DNA from: Novosphingobium kaempferiae
Lineage (GTDB): Bacteria > Pseudomonadota > Alphaproteobacteria > Sphingomonadales > Sphingomonadaceae
Length of the DNA stretch: 64,000 nucleotides
Direction: 5' to 3'
Assembly (NCBI RefSeq): GCF_021227995.1
Contig: NZ_CP089301.1
Span: 1,736,001 to 1,800,000 of the forward strand
The number at the start of each line of letters is the position of its first letter. Within the stretch, counting starts at the first letter, position 1. Of this stretch, positions 1 through 8,358 are shown piece by piece. The notes beneath the pieces are model-generated. The model made no database searches. It was not told the origin of the DNA and was given only the letters and a program-made list of their open reading frames with translations. The position numbers and the translations under genes were made by a program.

Positions 1-2685
1 CGTGAGCACGGCGGCGGTGTCCTTCAGGTGCTCGGGATGCCAGGCCCAGCCACTGTGGAGCAGCTTGCCGTCGCCGAACGACACCGCGACCTTCGCGCCC
101 GGCGCGGTCGGGCGGAACACCGGGCTGGAATCGTAGAACAGGTCCACCTTGGGGTTGAGGCCCCAGGCAATCGGGTCGGCCACGTCCGCATCCGCCGTCA
201 GCAGTGCCCCGGGCACGTAGAACTGCGTGTTGGGCAGCGGGACGCGCTTGCCGTCCTTCTCGACCTGCAGCGGATCGACGACCGGCAGCTTCAGCAGCGC
301 GGCAAGGCCCGAGGAGGACGAGCCCATGGCAAGGATCGTGCCGCCGTCGGCTGCGAACCGCTCCAGCGCCGGGATCGTCTTCTCGACGCTGATATCGCCA
401 AGCGAGGCGCGGTACTGCGCCGGCATATCCTTCGCGGCGGGCTGGCGGCTGTCGAAGCGGCCACGGAACATGCCGCCGTCCACGCCCGAGCGCGCGTTCG
501 GGATCGCGGCGTCGGGGACGACGACGATGTCGAACTTCTTCGCGAGGCCGCCCTTGTCCAGTTCCTGCGGGTAGACGATCGAGTACGGCAGTTCCTGCCC
601 GTCGAGGATCCAGCGCAGCCAGCCGGTCGGGTGCAGCCCGCCGTAGAGATCGACCACCGCGACGCGCGGCGTCTTCACCGCAATCCGGCTTCCCTGGGGC
701 GCGGCGGCGACCGCCTGTACCGAGAGGCCGAGCGACTTCGCACCTTCCTCGACGATCGCGCGAGCCTTTGCCGACGCCGGGACGAACCATGCGCCGGGCT
801 GTGCGGGGCGGCTCGCGACCGACAGCGGCGTCTCGTAGGCGCTCACCGCGATGCCCGCCTTTTGCAACCGGTTGACGAGGCGGAACGCATCGTTCTGGTC
901 GTGGCTGACGAGCCAGCCTCCCGAGCTTCCCTCGCTGCCCGCGTCGGCGATCGGTTGCGCGTCGGGGGCGATCTCGCCGCTGACCGGGCGGGTCTTCACC
1001 GCGAAGGGATCAAGCACGCGGGCGAACTCGACGCCCGCCTGGAACGCCGGGGTATAGCCCGATGCATCGGCGGGCGGGATCGGCGGGCCGCCGGGGTAGG
1101 CGAAGTTGTTCGGGTAGTGCTGCGGCTCGAACATGTCGAGCACGTGGGCGCGATAGGCCTGCGCCGCCGGGATCACGTAAGTGCCCGCGGGCCACTGCCT
1201 GCCCGCTGCGGTGAACGGCGCTTCGGCACGCCCCATCTCCACGCCGAGCCGCGCGAGCGAGGTCAGGAACTTCGCCGTCGTCGGGAAGTCGTGCTGGTCT
1301 ACGGGCACGATGTAGGCGCGCGCGTCGCGCTGGGCCGGATCGTGGAGCACACTGTCGTAGAGGTCGGGATCGATCTCGCTCCATCCGCGCGTGCGCACCG
1401 GCTTCGGCTTGCCGCCGCGCTCGGCAAGGGCGGCGTGCGCGGCCTCGATGCGGTCCTTGGAGATCGTCCAGCTGTCGGTCGAGCCCTTGGCGATGGCGTT
1501 CGCGCCCATCTGCCAGCGGTCGAACAGCAGCTTCTCGCGGTTGTTCGCGGCATAAGTCAGCAGCCCGCGCGCGAGCGAGAGGCTGTAGGACACCGACTGC
1601 GCCATCGACCACGGGCCGGGCCTGGCGGGCAAGGGTTGGTCGTTGCCGGGCACCTGCCGCTCGGGCACGAAAGGGATCGTCTCCGGCACAGGGCTGCCGA
1701 TGATCTCGACGAGGATGCCCACCGCGTTGTGAAAGTACGTCGAGGTGCGCAGGTTGCCGTTGTACCAGGTGTCGTAATGCGCGCCGTTGCGGCTCGTCGC
1801 GCCGCCCTTGTTCTCCGACAGCAGGCGGCTCTGGAGCGTCGCACCAACTTCGTCGAGGCTGGAGATCACCAGCGGCTCGTAGTGGTAGTTGAACGGATCG
1901 CGGAACGGCGGGAGGAACAGCACGGTGCCAGCCGGGCCGGTCTGGTGCTGGTTCATCACGATCTGCGGGCGCCAGTCGCGGTAGAGCACGCGCACCATGT
2001 TCTGCGTCTCGACCTGCGTGGCGAGGAAGAAGTCGCGGTTGTTGTCGTGCCCTACGTAGGGGTGGTAGAGGCGCGGCAGCGACTTCAGGTCCGGCTCGCG
2101 CTGCATCGGATCCCTGAAGCGCATGTACCAGTCGGCCACGAACTGCTGGCCGTCCGGGTTGTCCGGCACGAACAGGGTGACGACGTTGTCGCGGATCTTG
2201 CGCGCCTCGGCGTCGTCGGAGGCAACGAGATCGTGGACCTGGGCGATCAGCGCGGTCTGCGCCTCGACCTCGCTGGCGTGGAGGCCGCCGTCGATCCAGA
2301 TCATCGCCTTGCCGGTCGCGGCCATGACGCGGGCACGGGCCTCGTCGATGCCCTGCGCGGCGCCGAGGGCACGGCTCGTCTCGCGGTATTCGTCGAGCTT
2401 CGCGAGGTTCTCGGGCGAGGAGACCACGGCCATGACCTGCCGCCGCCCTTCGGTGGTAGGGCCGATGTCGACCAGCTTCACCCGGTCGCTCGCGGCGGCG
2501 ACGGCCTTCCAGTAGGCCATCATGTCGTCGTAGGACGGGACGTAGCGGTCCTCGCCCATGCGATGACCCAATACTTGTTCAGGAGTAGGAACCTGCTCGG
2601 GCGTGAGCACGGGCCTCTCCTGCGCGGCGACGGGCGTCGCCAGCGTCAGGCAGGTGGCGAGGAGCAGAGCGCGGGTCAGTCTCAT
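1..2685 (-). CDS. M14-family zinc carboxypeptidase, C-terminus cut by window edge
   Basis: The frame runs from an ATG at 2685 to the left edge without a stop (895 residues seen). A signal peptide (MRLTRALLLATCL..., cleavage near AQERP) puts the product in the periplasm. The M14 zinc site is visible: His136 and Glu139 in GGLHASEVE, and the third ligand His247 in MNQHQTG. A DNPDGQ stretch and a HDNNRDFF segment are typical of the large sphingomonad/Bacteroidetes-type M14 proteins of about 900 residues. The start ATG overlaps the stop of the MFS transporter gene (ATGA), so the two are translationally coupled. By family it should remove C-terminal residues from peptides or hydrolyse a peptide-like conjugate; the substrate is not evident. 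The long plus-strand frame opposite it is a GC shadow. Confidence 0.9.
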   Translation of the reverse strand, partial: MRLTRALLLATCLTLATPVAAQERPVLTPEQVPTPEQVLGHRMGEDRYVPSYDDMMAYWKAVAAASDRVKLVDIGPTTEGRRQVMAVVSSPENLAKLDEYRETSRALGAAQGIDEARARVMAATGKAMIWIDGGLHASEVEAQTALIAQVHDLVASDDAEARKIRDNVVTLFVPDNPDGQQFVADWYMRFRDPMQREPDLKSLPRLYHPYVGHDNNRDFFLATQVETQNMVRVLYRDWRPQIVMNQHQTGPAGTVLFLPPFRDPFNYHYEPLVISSLDEVGATLQSRLLSENKGGATSRNGAHYDTWYNGNLRTSTYFHNAVGILVEIIGSPVPETIPFVPERQVPGNDQPLPARPGPWSMAQSVSYSLSLARGLLTYAANNREKLLFDRWQMGANAIAKGSTDSWTISKDRIEAAHAALAERGGKPKPVRTRGWSEIDPDLYDSVLHDPAQRDARAYIVPVDQHDFPTTAKFLTSLARLGVEMGRAEAPFTAAGRQWPAGTYVIPAAQAYRAHVLDMFEPQHYPNNFAYPGGPPIPPADASGYTPAFQAGVEFARVLDPFAVKTRPVSGEIAPDAQPIADAGSEGSSGGWLVSHDQNDAFRLVNRLQKAGIAVSAYETPLSVASRPAQPGAWFVPASAKARAIVEEGAKSLGLSVQAVAAAPQGSRIAVKTPRVAVVDLYGGLHPTGWLRWILDGQELPYSIVYPQELDKGGLAKKFDIVVVPDAAIPNARSGVDGGMFRGRFDSRQPAAKDMPAQYRASLGDISVEKTIPALERFAADGGTILAMGSSSSGLAALLKLPVVDPLQVEKDGKRVPLPNTQFYVPGALLTADADVADPIAWGLNPKVDLFYDSSPVFRPTAPGAKVAVSFGDGKLLHSGWAWHPEHLKDTAAVLT

Positions 2686-4010
2686 CGGTCGATGGCCTTT
2701 GCGGGGTCGGGCGCGCGCACGCAGGCGATCACCACGAAGGAGAGCAGAGCGGCGGCGGTGACGTAGAAGGCGGGGGCAATGTCGGCACCGGTGATCCGCA
2801 CCAGCAGCGTGGCGATGAACGGCGCGAAGCCGCCGAACAGCATGACCGCGCCGTTGTAGCCCACGGAGAGCGCGGTGTAGCGCACGCGGGTCGGCAGCAG
2901 TTCGCACAGGTACGTCGGCGCGGTGCCGCTGAACAGGCCGGAGAACACGCCCGCCACCGCCGTTGCGGTGATGACCGAGATGCCGCTGCGCGCCTCCGCC
3001 ATGAAGGCGAACAGCGGGATCGAGCAGAGCGCGAACCCGGCGGCGCTCGCCAGCAGGAAGGGCTTGCGGCCGACATTGTCCGAGGCCCAGCCCGCCAGCG
3101 GGATCACCGCAACGTTGCACAGTGCGCCAGTCAGCGTGCCGAGCAGAGCATAGCGGGAAGGCACTTCCAGCACCTGGCTGGCGAAGCTGACGAGGAACGT
3201 GCCGTAGGTATAGCCCGCGACGGTCCAGATCACGACCATGCCCGCGATCGTCAGCACCGTGCGGCGGTGGATCGTCAGCGCCTCACGCAAGGGGTGCTCA
3301 GGCACTTCGCGCTCGGCCGTGAAGTGCGGGGTCTCGGGCACTTTGGCGCGCAGGTAGAAGCCCAGGGGCGCGATCAGGATGCCCGCCACGAACGGCACGC
3401 GCCAGCCCCAGGCCTGCAGGTCTTCGGGCGAAAGCACGGTGTTGAGGGTCAGCGCCACCAGCACGGCGGAGATGACCGCAAGGCTGGTGCTGAGCTGCTG
3501 GAGCGCGCCGAACAGCCCGCGCCGGTTGGCCGGGGCATATTCGACGAGGAACGTCGTCGCCCCGCCCCACTCGCCGCCCGCCGCGAAGCCCTGCACCAGT
3601 CGGCAGACCACCAGCAGCGCCGGGGCGAGAATGCCGATCGAGGCATAGGGCGGGATCAGGCCGGTGGCGCAAGTCGCGCCCGCCATCAGCATCATCGTCA
3701 GCACCAGCGCCGACTTGCGTCCGAAGCGGTCGCCCATCGAGCCCAGCACCATCGAGCCGACCGGGCGCATCACGAAGCCCACGCCATACGTCGCGAAGCT
3801 CGACAGGATGGTCGTCACCGGGTCCGCTTCCGGGAACATGGCGATGCCGATCTGTGCGGCGAAGTAGCCGTAGATGATGAAGTCGAACAGTTCGAACCAG
3901 TTGCCGATCATCGCCGAGGCGAGCGCCCGGGCAATGTCCTTGCGGCCCGGCGCGTAACCGGATGCCGGGCGCGCGACTGTCCCGTCGGCGGGTAGCGCCG
4001 TTGTCGTCAT
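2682..4010 (-). CDS. MFS transporter, metabolite:H+ symporter (MHS) type
   Basis: A 442-residue inner-membrane transporter with about twelve hydrophobic helices. It carries the MHS signatures NWFELFDFIIYGYFA in helix 1 and GDRFGRKSAL in the 2-3 loop, and the family motif for an RLVQGFAAGGEWGG helix 4, as in the ShiA/ProP/KgtP group. I chose the ATG at 4010 (MTTTALPADG); upstream in-frame codons give a basic, non-conserved extension. It lies 37 bases after the amidohydrolase stop and overlaps the peptidase start by four bases, so it should import the compound or product processed by its neighbours, probably a small carboxylate, amino acid or peptide-like compound. Substrate unknown. Confidence 0.88.
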   Translation of the reverse strand: MTTTALPADGTVARPASGYAPGRKDIARALASAMIGNWFELFDFIIYGYFAAQIGIAMFPEADPVTTILSSFATYGVGFVMRPVGSMVLGSMGDRFGRKSALVLTMMLMAGATCATGLIPPYASIGILAPALLVVCRLVQGFAAGGEWGGATTFLVEYAPANRRGLFGALQQLSTSLAVISAVLVALTLNTVLSPEDLQAWGWRVPFVAGILIAPLGFYLRAKVPETPHFTAEREVPEHPLREALTIHRRTVLTIAGMVVIWTVAGYTYGTFLVSFASQVLEVPSRYALLGTLTGALCNVAVIPLAGWASDNVGRKPFLLASAAGFALCSIPLFAFMAEARSGISVITATAVAGVFSGLFSGTAPTYLCELLPTRVRYTALSVGYNGAVMLFGGFAPFIATLLVRITGADIAPAFYVTAAALLSFVVIACVRAPDPAKAIDR

Positions 4011-4047
4011 GGCGGGTCTCTCGTCTATGCGTTCGCGGTGAAGCGGG

Positions 4048-5481
4048 TCAGTTCTGCGTGTCGGCGGGCGAAGCCTTGGGCAGCGGCTTGGGCACATGCG
4101 GCGGGATCACCACCGCACCGTCCCGCGCCATCATCTGCCCGTCCTTGAACACCATCGAGACCTTGTGGAGCGCGTCGATGTCCTGATCGGGCCGCCCGTC
4201 GACGACGATCACGTCGGCCAGCTTGCCCGGCTGGATCGCGCCGATGAGGTCGTCCATCGCCAGCAGCTTCGCATTGGTCAGCGTCGCCGCCTGCAGGGCC
4301 TGCGGGATCGAGTAGCCGCCCTTCACGAACCACTTGAGCTCGGCGAGGTAGATGTTCGGCGTCATGCGGTTGGCATCCCCGATAGTGTCGGTGCCGACGC
4401 CCATGACGATGCCCGCCGCCTTCATCTTGCGGAACACGTCGAAGTTCGCGTCCGAAGTCATTGTGAAACGGCGCGAAGTCGAATCCCAGAAGCCGCCCGC
4501 ACGGTCGAGCACGTTCTGGTAGACCTGCAGGGTCGGCACCGCCGCCGTGTGGCGCTTGGCCATCTCCGAAATCGTCGCGTCGGTGCGCGGCAGCGGGTGC
4601 TCGATCATGTCGATGCCTGCCTCCACCGCCATCTGCGTATAGATCGTCTCGCAGTCGCACGTCACCTTCAGGCCGAGCCGATGCGCCTCGTCGACGGCGG
4701 CCCTGATCTCGTCCGGGGCGAAGTGGCTGGCGACCTTGATGACGCTCGCGCCCTTCTTGAAGGTATCGCGCACGGCGGCGCGCCAAGCGTCGGCGCCGTC
4801 GCGTTCCCACGCATAATCCGGGCCGTGCGAGGGGCGCACCGGGCGCTCCGTCGCATGGCCGCCGGTGCCGGTGATGATGTGCCCGGCGGTGAATACCCGC
4901 GGGCCGGGGATGGCGTCCTCGGCGCTCCAGTCCGCAAGGCGGTAGGGCGCATCGCCCACACCGTTGAGATCGCGGACCGAAGTGAAGCCGGATTCGATGA
5001 ACCAGCGCATGTTGCGCATGCCGCGCAGCACGCCGTCAGCCGCCTCGGCCTGCACGTCGTAGGGCGTGTCGGCGTCGGGGTAGGTCAGGTGGACGTGCAT
5101 GTCGATGAGGCCGGGCATCACGAACTTGCCGGTGACGTCGATCACCTTCGCACCGGCGGGCCATGCGCTGCTCTCCGGCGGGAGAACCGCGATGACCCGC
5201 CGACCCTGCATCACCACGCTGCCCGGTGCGACCCGAAGGGACGGCGTGTCGAAGATCAGGCCGCCGCGCAGGACGGTGACGGGGCCGGTCGCCGCTTCGG
5301 GACGCTCGGGCACCATGCGCGGGGTGTGGTCGGTGTTACTGCCCGGCGCGATCCACTCATGGCGGTCGCTGCGTGGCACGGTGTCGCCCTGCGGCGGCGC
5401 GGCGACGGCAGCGCCTGCAAGCGCGAGCGCGCCGAGCGCCAGCCCGCGAAGGGCGAGAGTGCGGATGGAATGCGTGTTCAT
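4048..5481 (-). CDS. Exported metal-dependent amidohydrolase (imidazolonepropionase-like)
   Basis: 477 residues with a clear signal peptide ending near AGAAVAAPP, hence periplasmic. The amidohydrolase TIM barrel shows the strand-1 metal motif H129-x-H131 in PGLIDMHVHL, a lysine (K249 in SVIKV) at the carboxylated-Lys position, His295 in MIEHPLP and a late Asp in GVGTDTIGD. The strand-5 histidine expected as VxxHxxG in the prolidase/imidazolonepropionase-like group is not present: the equivalent stretch reads KVTCDCET. It is therefore an unusual member, perhaps with a changed metal centre. In this family the usual substrates are Xaa-Pro or N-acyl dipeptides and cyclic amides. It sits between the IclR regulator (30-base gap) and the MFS gene, in the same direction. 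Confidence 0.85.
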   Translation of the reverse strand: MNTHSIRTLALRGLALGALALAGAAVAAPPQGDTVPRSDRHEWIAPGSNTDHTPRMVPERPEAATGPVTVLRGGLIFDTPSLRVAPGSVVMQGRRVIAVLPPESSAWPAGAKVIDVTGKFVMPGLIDMHVHLTYPDADTPYDVQAEAADGVLRGMRNMRWFIESGFTSVRDLNGVGDAPYRLADWSAEDAIPGPRVFTAGHIITGTGGHATERPVRPSHGPDYAWERDGADAWRAAVRDTFKKGASVIKVASHFAPDEIRAAVDEAHRLGLKVTCDCETIYTQMAVEAGIDMIEHPLPRTDATISEMAKRHTAAVPTLQVYQNVLDRAGGFWDSTSRRFTMTSDANFDVFRKMKAAGIVMGVGTDTIGDANRMTPNIYLAELKWFVKGGYSIPQALQAATLTNAKLLAMDDLIGAIQPGKLADVIVVDGRPDQDIDALHKVSMVFKDGQMMARDGAVVIPPHVPKPLPKASPADTQN

Positions 5482-5511
5482 TGTGCGACCGTCATCTTCT
5501 TCTCGTGCCGA

Positions 5512-6291
5512 TTACATGTTGCCCTGGCCCGCCATGGCCTCGGCGATGCGCGAGATCGCGGCGCCGAGATGGGCCTGGAGGCGGGCGGGATCCTGTCGAT
5601 AGCGCTGCGAGATGCAGCCGAGCCCGAGCGCGGCGAGCGGCTGTCCGGGGCCGAGCGGGATCACGGCGGCAACGCCGGTGCCGCCGACCGCGAACTCGTC
5701 TTCGACGATGGCGAAGCCGGTTTCGCGCGCCGCATCGACCGCATCGACGACCGCCGCGCGCTCGACCCGCGTCGCGCCGGTCAGCGCCGCACGCGGCACC
5801 GCGTCGAGCGCGGCTTCGACTGCGGCCGGTTCGAGGCGCGAGAGCAGCACGCGGCCGAGCGCGGTGCAGTAGGCCGGAACCTTGCGCGGCAGTTCGATGT
5901 CGAAGCGGATGTCGGAGGGGGACGCCTCCTTGGCGATCAGGCGCACGAGGCCCGGTGCGTCGGGCATTCCCAGCAGCACCGTCTCGCCCGAGTCCGCCGC
6001 GAGCGCGGTCATGACTGGCGGGGCGACGCGCAGGATGCGGCCGTGGCGGGCGAAGCCGTCGCGGCGGATCATGTCGTTCAGGCGGTACGTGTCGTCCTCA
6101 TCCTCGCGGACGAGGTAGCCGCGCTTGTGCAGCGTGCGGAGCAGGCCGAGGGTGCTGCTCTTTGGCAGTTCAAGCCCGCGCGCGACTTCGCTGAGGGTCA
6201 GTCCGTCGCATCGCGTGGAGAACAGCTCCAGCATGTCCAGCACGCGCGCAGCAGACTTGATCTCGTCACTCACATTGGCCCCTGACTGCAT
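5512..6291 (-). CDS. IclR-family transcriptional regulator
   Basis: 259 residues: an N-terminal winged helix-turn-helix (about residues 10-65, SAARVLDMLELFS ... LTLSEVARGLELPKSSTLGLLRTL) followed by the IclR effector-binding domain (about 75-255, with ALGRVLLS and the FAIVEDEFAVGGTGVAA signature). It leads a same-strand set with the amidohydrolase, MFS transporter and M14 peptidase and is the likely local regulator. Short inverted repeats in the upstream region (6322-6339 and 6512-6536) are candidate operators. Whether it activates or represses cannot be read from sequence. Ligand unknown. Confidence 0.92.
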   Translation of the reverse strand: MQSGANVSDEIKSAARVLDMLELFSTRCDGLTLSEVARGLELPKSSTLGLLRTLHKRGYLVREDEDDTYRLNDMIRRDGFARHGRILRVAPPVMTALAADSGETVLLGMPDAPGLVRLIAKEASPSDIRFDIELPRKVPAYCTALGRVLLSRLEPAAVEAALDAVPRAALTGATRVERAAVVDAVDAARETGFAIVEDEFAVGGTGVAAVIPLGPGQPLAALGLGCISQRYRQDPARLQAHLGAAISRIAEAMAGQGNM

Positions 6292-6321
6292 TTCGTGGTA
6301 CGTTCATATTTCCGAACCACC

Positions 6322-6339
6322 TGTTCACATGCATGAACA
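6322..6339. promoter_or_regulatory. Inverted repeat TGTTCA-N6-TGAACA upstream of the IclR gene
   Basis: Perfect six-base arms with a six-base spacer, 30 bases upstream of the IclR start. The same GTTCA/TGAAC arms return at 6521-6536. IclR proteins bind short palindromes near their own promoters, so an autoregulatory operator is the simplest reading; not proven. Confidence 0.45.
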
Positions 6340-6511
6340 TCATCGGTCAGTTGGCGCGGGCTGTCAAATATTTGACGCCGTCGGGCAACATTTCGAACGT
6401 TTGCCTGAAAAATCCGGATTTTGCGGGATGAACGATCGGCCCGCGGCGCGGTTTGGGCGCTGGTTTTTCAATTCCTGCACCACGGTCGATATCGCTCACA
6501 CCGCGCGAATC

Positions 6512-6536
6512 GAACGAATCGTTCAAATTCGTGAAC
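6512..6536. promoter_or_regulatory. Overlapping palindromes GAACGAATCGTTC and GTTCA-N6-TGAAC
   Basis: GAACGAATCGTTC (6512-6524) is a perfect 13-base palindrome around a central A; its right arm starts GTTCA-N6-TGAAC (6521-6536). Together with 6322-6339 these are three GTTC-type repeats in the 368-base gap between the divergent IclR gene and the SPFH operon. They could serve either promoter. The rest of this gap (6292-6659) holds only short frames without coding character. Confidence 0.4.
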
Positions 6537-6659
6537 GCCTGAGCAATCTCGCCGCCCGCCGTCACGCCGTTGCAATGCCGAGGGCACACTGCTTGCCCTT
6601 TTCAGCGCCGCATCGCCGTTCTAGGCTGCGCGCCGATCAACACAGGGGTGGGCGGATCC

Positions 6660-7673
6660 ATGTTCGATTTCCTGAGGAAGCAGTTCGTCGACGTCATCGA
6701 CTGGCTGGAGCAGCCGGGCGAGCTGGCATGGCGCGTTCCGTTCGAGGACCGCGAGATCCAGAACGGCGCGCAGCTGACCGTGCGCGAGGGCCAGGTGGCG
6801 ATTTTCGTCAACGAGGGCTCGCTGGCGGACACCTTCGAATCCGGGCTGCACCGGCTCGACACCGCGAACCTGCCGATCCTCACCAGCCTGATGAACTGGG
6901 ACAAGGGCTTCCGCTCGCCGTTCAAGTCGGACGTGGTGTTCCTCTCGCTCAAGGAGCAGCAGGGGCTGAAGTGGGGCACCAGCCAGCCCGTCACCGTGCG
7001 CGATGCCGAATTCGGGGCGCTGCGCCTGCGGGCGTTCGGTTCCTACTCGTTCCGCATTTCCTCGGTGCAGCCTTTCGTCGATCGCGTACTCGGCACGCTG
7101 GGCGAAGTGAACGTCCATGCCATCGAGCCGCAGCTGCGCGCCGCGATCCAGACCGCGATGGCGACCGCGCTGGGCGGTGGCGGCGTGCCGTTCCTCGATC
7201 TCGCCGCCAACCAGCAGGCGCTGTCCGACCGCATCCGGGTGGAGGTGGACAAGGCCTTCGCGCAGTGGGGGCTGACCTGCCTCAGCTTCTACGTCGAGAG
7301 CATCTCCCTGCCGGAGGAAGTTCAGGCGCATCTCGACAAGGGATCGTCGATGCGGGTGCTGGGCGATCTCGGCAACTACACCCGCTTCCAGGCGGCGGAA
7401 GCGATCGAGGCGGCGGCCGGTCAGGAAGGCGGCTCGATGGCCGGGATCGGCGCGGGCGTGGCGGCTGCGACGGCACTGGGCGGCGCGATGGCGCAGGGCC
7501 TCGGCACGGCGGCGGCTCCTGTGGCGGTTCCGGCCCCTGCGGTCACGGCTACTCCGGTCGAGGAGGACCCCATCGCCACGATCGAGAAGCTGCACAAGCT
7601 GGTGACGTTGGGCGCGCTCAGCCAGCAGGAGTTCGACGCCAAGAAGGCCGAGCTCCTCTCCCGCATCCGCTGA
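6660..7673 (+). CDS. SPFH-domain protein with C-terminal SHOCT helix (YdjI/virion-core-like)
   Basis: 337 residues from the ATG at 6660; an in-frame ATG 90 bases earlier adds a non-conserved tail. Residues about 1-240 match the SPFH group that includes Bacillus YdjI (WRVPFEDREIQNGAQLTVRE, QVAIFVNEG, then a long beta/alpha repeat ending SFYVESISLPEE). A Gly/Ala-rich linker (about 270-300) leads to a SHOCT-like helical tail (IEKLHKLVTLGALSQQEFDAKK). Known relatives scaffold membrane-stress complexes and are linked to PspA. There is no transmembrane segment, so it probably associates peripherally. It is the first gene of the 6660-13537 operon; the zinc-ribbon genes follow at 19 bases. Confidence 0.85.
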   Translation: MFDFLRKQFVDVIDWLEQPGELAWRVPFEDREIQNGAQLTVREGQVAIFVNEGSLADTFESGLHRLDTANLPILTSLMNWDKGFRSPFKSDVVFLSLKEQQGLKWGTSQPVTVRDAEFGALRLRAFGSYSFRISSVQPFVDRVLGTLGEVNVHAIEPQLRAAIQTAMATALGGGGVPFLDLAANQQALSDRIRVEVDKAFAQWGLTCLSFYVESISLPEEVQAHLDKGSSMRVLGDLGNYTRFQAAEAIEAAAGQEGGSMAGIGAGVAAATALGGAMAQGLGTAAAPVAVPAPAVTATPVEEDPIATIEKLHKLVTLGALSQQEFDAKKAELLSRIR

Positions 7674-7692
7674 CCCGCACCCGGGGCCGCGC

Positions 7693-8358
7693 ATGACCGA
7701 CTGTCCTTCCTGCGGCGCGCCGCTGCCGGTGCGCAGCGCCGCGATGCCCTATGCCACTTGCGCGAACTGCCAGTCGCTCGTCATGCGCGAGGGGCTGGCG
7801 GCGCAGGACATGGGCAAGGTCGCGGTGCTGCCCGTCGACGTCTCGCCGATCCAGCTCGGCACGACCCTGCATGTCGAGGACATGGTGCTGCAGGTCGTCG
7901 GGCGCGTCCGCTGGGGCTGGACGGACGGCTCATGGAACGAATGGCTGCTCGAGGGCGGCGACGGCGTGGAGCGCTGGCTGGGCGAGGCGATGGGCGCGTT
8001 CATGCTCACCGCCGCGCGGCCCGATCTGCTCGACCGGCCGATGCTGCACGGCTTCGCCGCCGGGGGCGAGATCGCGGTCGGCACCCGGCTGGACATCGAG
8101 GGCGTGTCCCTCGTCGCCATCGACTGCAAGGAGGCGCAGTGCCTCGGCAGCGAAGGTGATCTGCCCTTCCCCACCCTTTCCGGTCGCACGATGACCAGCA
8201 TCGACTTTCGTGGCCCGAACCGCGAGGCGGTGAGCCTCCAGCGCGATGATCGCGGGGCATCGGCGTGGCTGGGCTACTACAGCGCTCTTGGCGCGCTGAT
8301 GCCGCGCAACCTGCGCGCGGTCGATGGCTGGACGATCCCGCGCGAGCTGGCGCAATGA
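7693..8358 (+). CDS. Zinc-ribbon DUF4178 protein
   Basis: 221 residues. A zinc ribbon with CxxC pairs at C4/C7 and C23/C26 is followed by a DUF4178-type beta domain with a WNEWLLEG stretch and an aromatic-rich core. It is soluble, with no signal peptide or membrane helix. Its stop overlaps the start of the next DUF4178 gene (ATGA), so the pair is translationally coupled. DUF4178 proteins are known mainly from co-occurrence with SPFH, DUF350 and polyamine genes; their biochemical role is not established. Confidence 0.8.
   Translation: MTDCPSCGAPLPVRSAAMPYATCANCQSLVMREGLAAQDMGKVAVLPVDVSPIQLGTTLHVEDMVLQVVGRVRWGWTDGSWNEWLLEGGDGVERWLGEAMGAFMLTAARPDLLDRPMLHGFAAGGEIAVGTRLDIEGVSLVAIDCKEAQCLGSEGDLPFPTLSGRTMTSIDFRGPNREAVSLQRDDRGASAWLGYYSALGALMPRNLRAVDGWTIPRELAQ

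Noticed and set aside
28..2766. Long plus-strand frame opposite the M14 peptidase
   Set aside because: Arg/His/Ala-rich translation without any family motif; the minus strand carries a signal peptide and an intact M14 zinc site in a full-length frame.
6347..6589. 80-codon minus-strand frame in the IclR-SPFH gap
   Set aside because: No ribosome site, no conserved motif, and it overlaps the dyad-rich control region; treated as chance.
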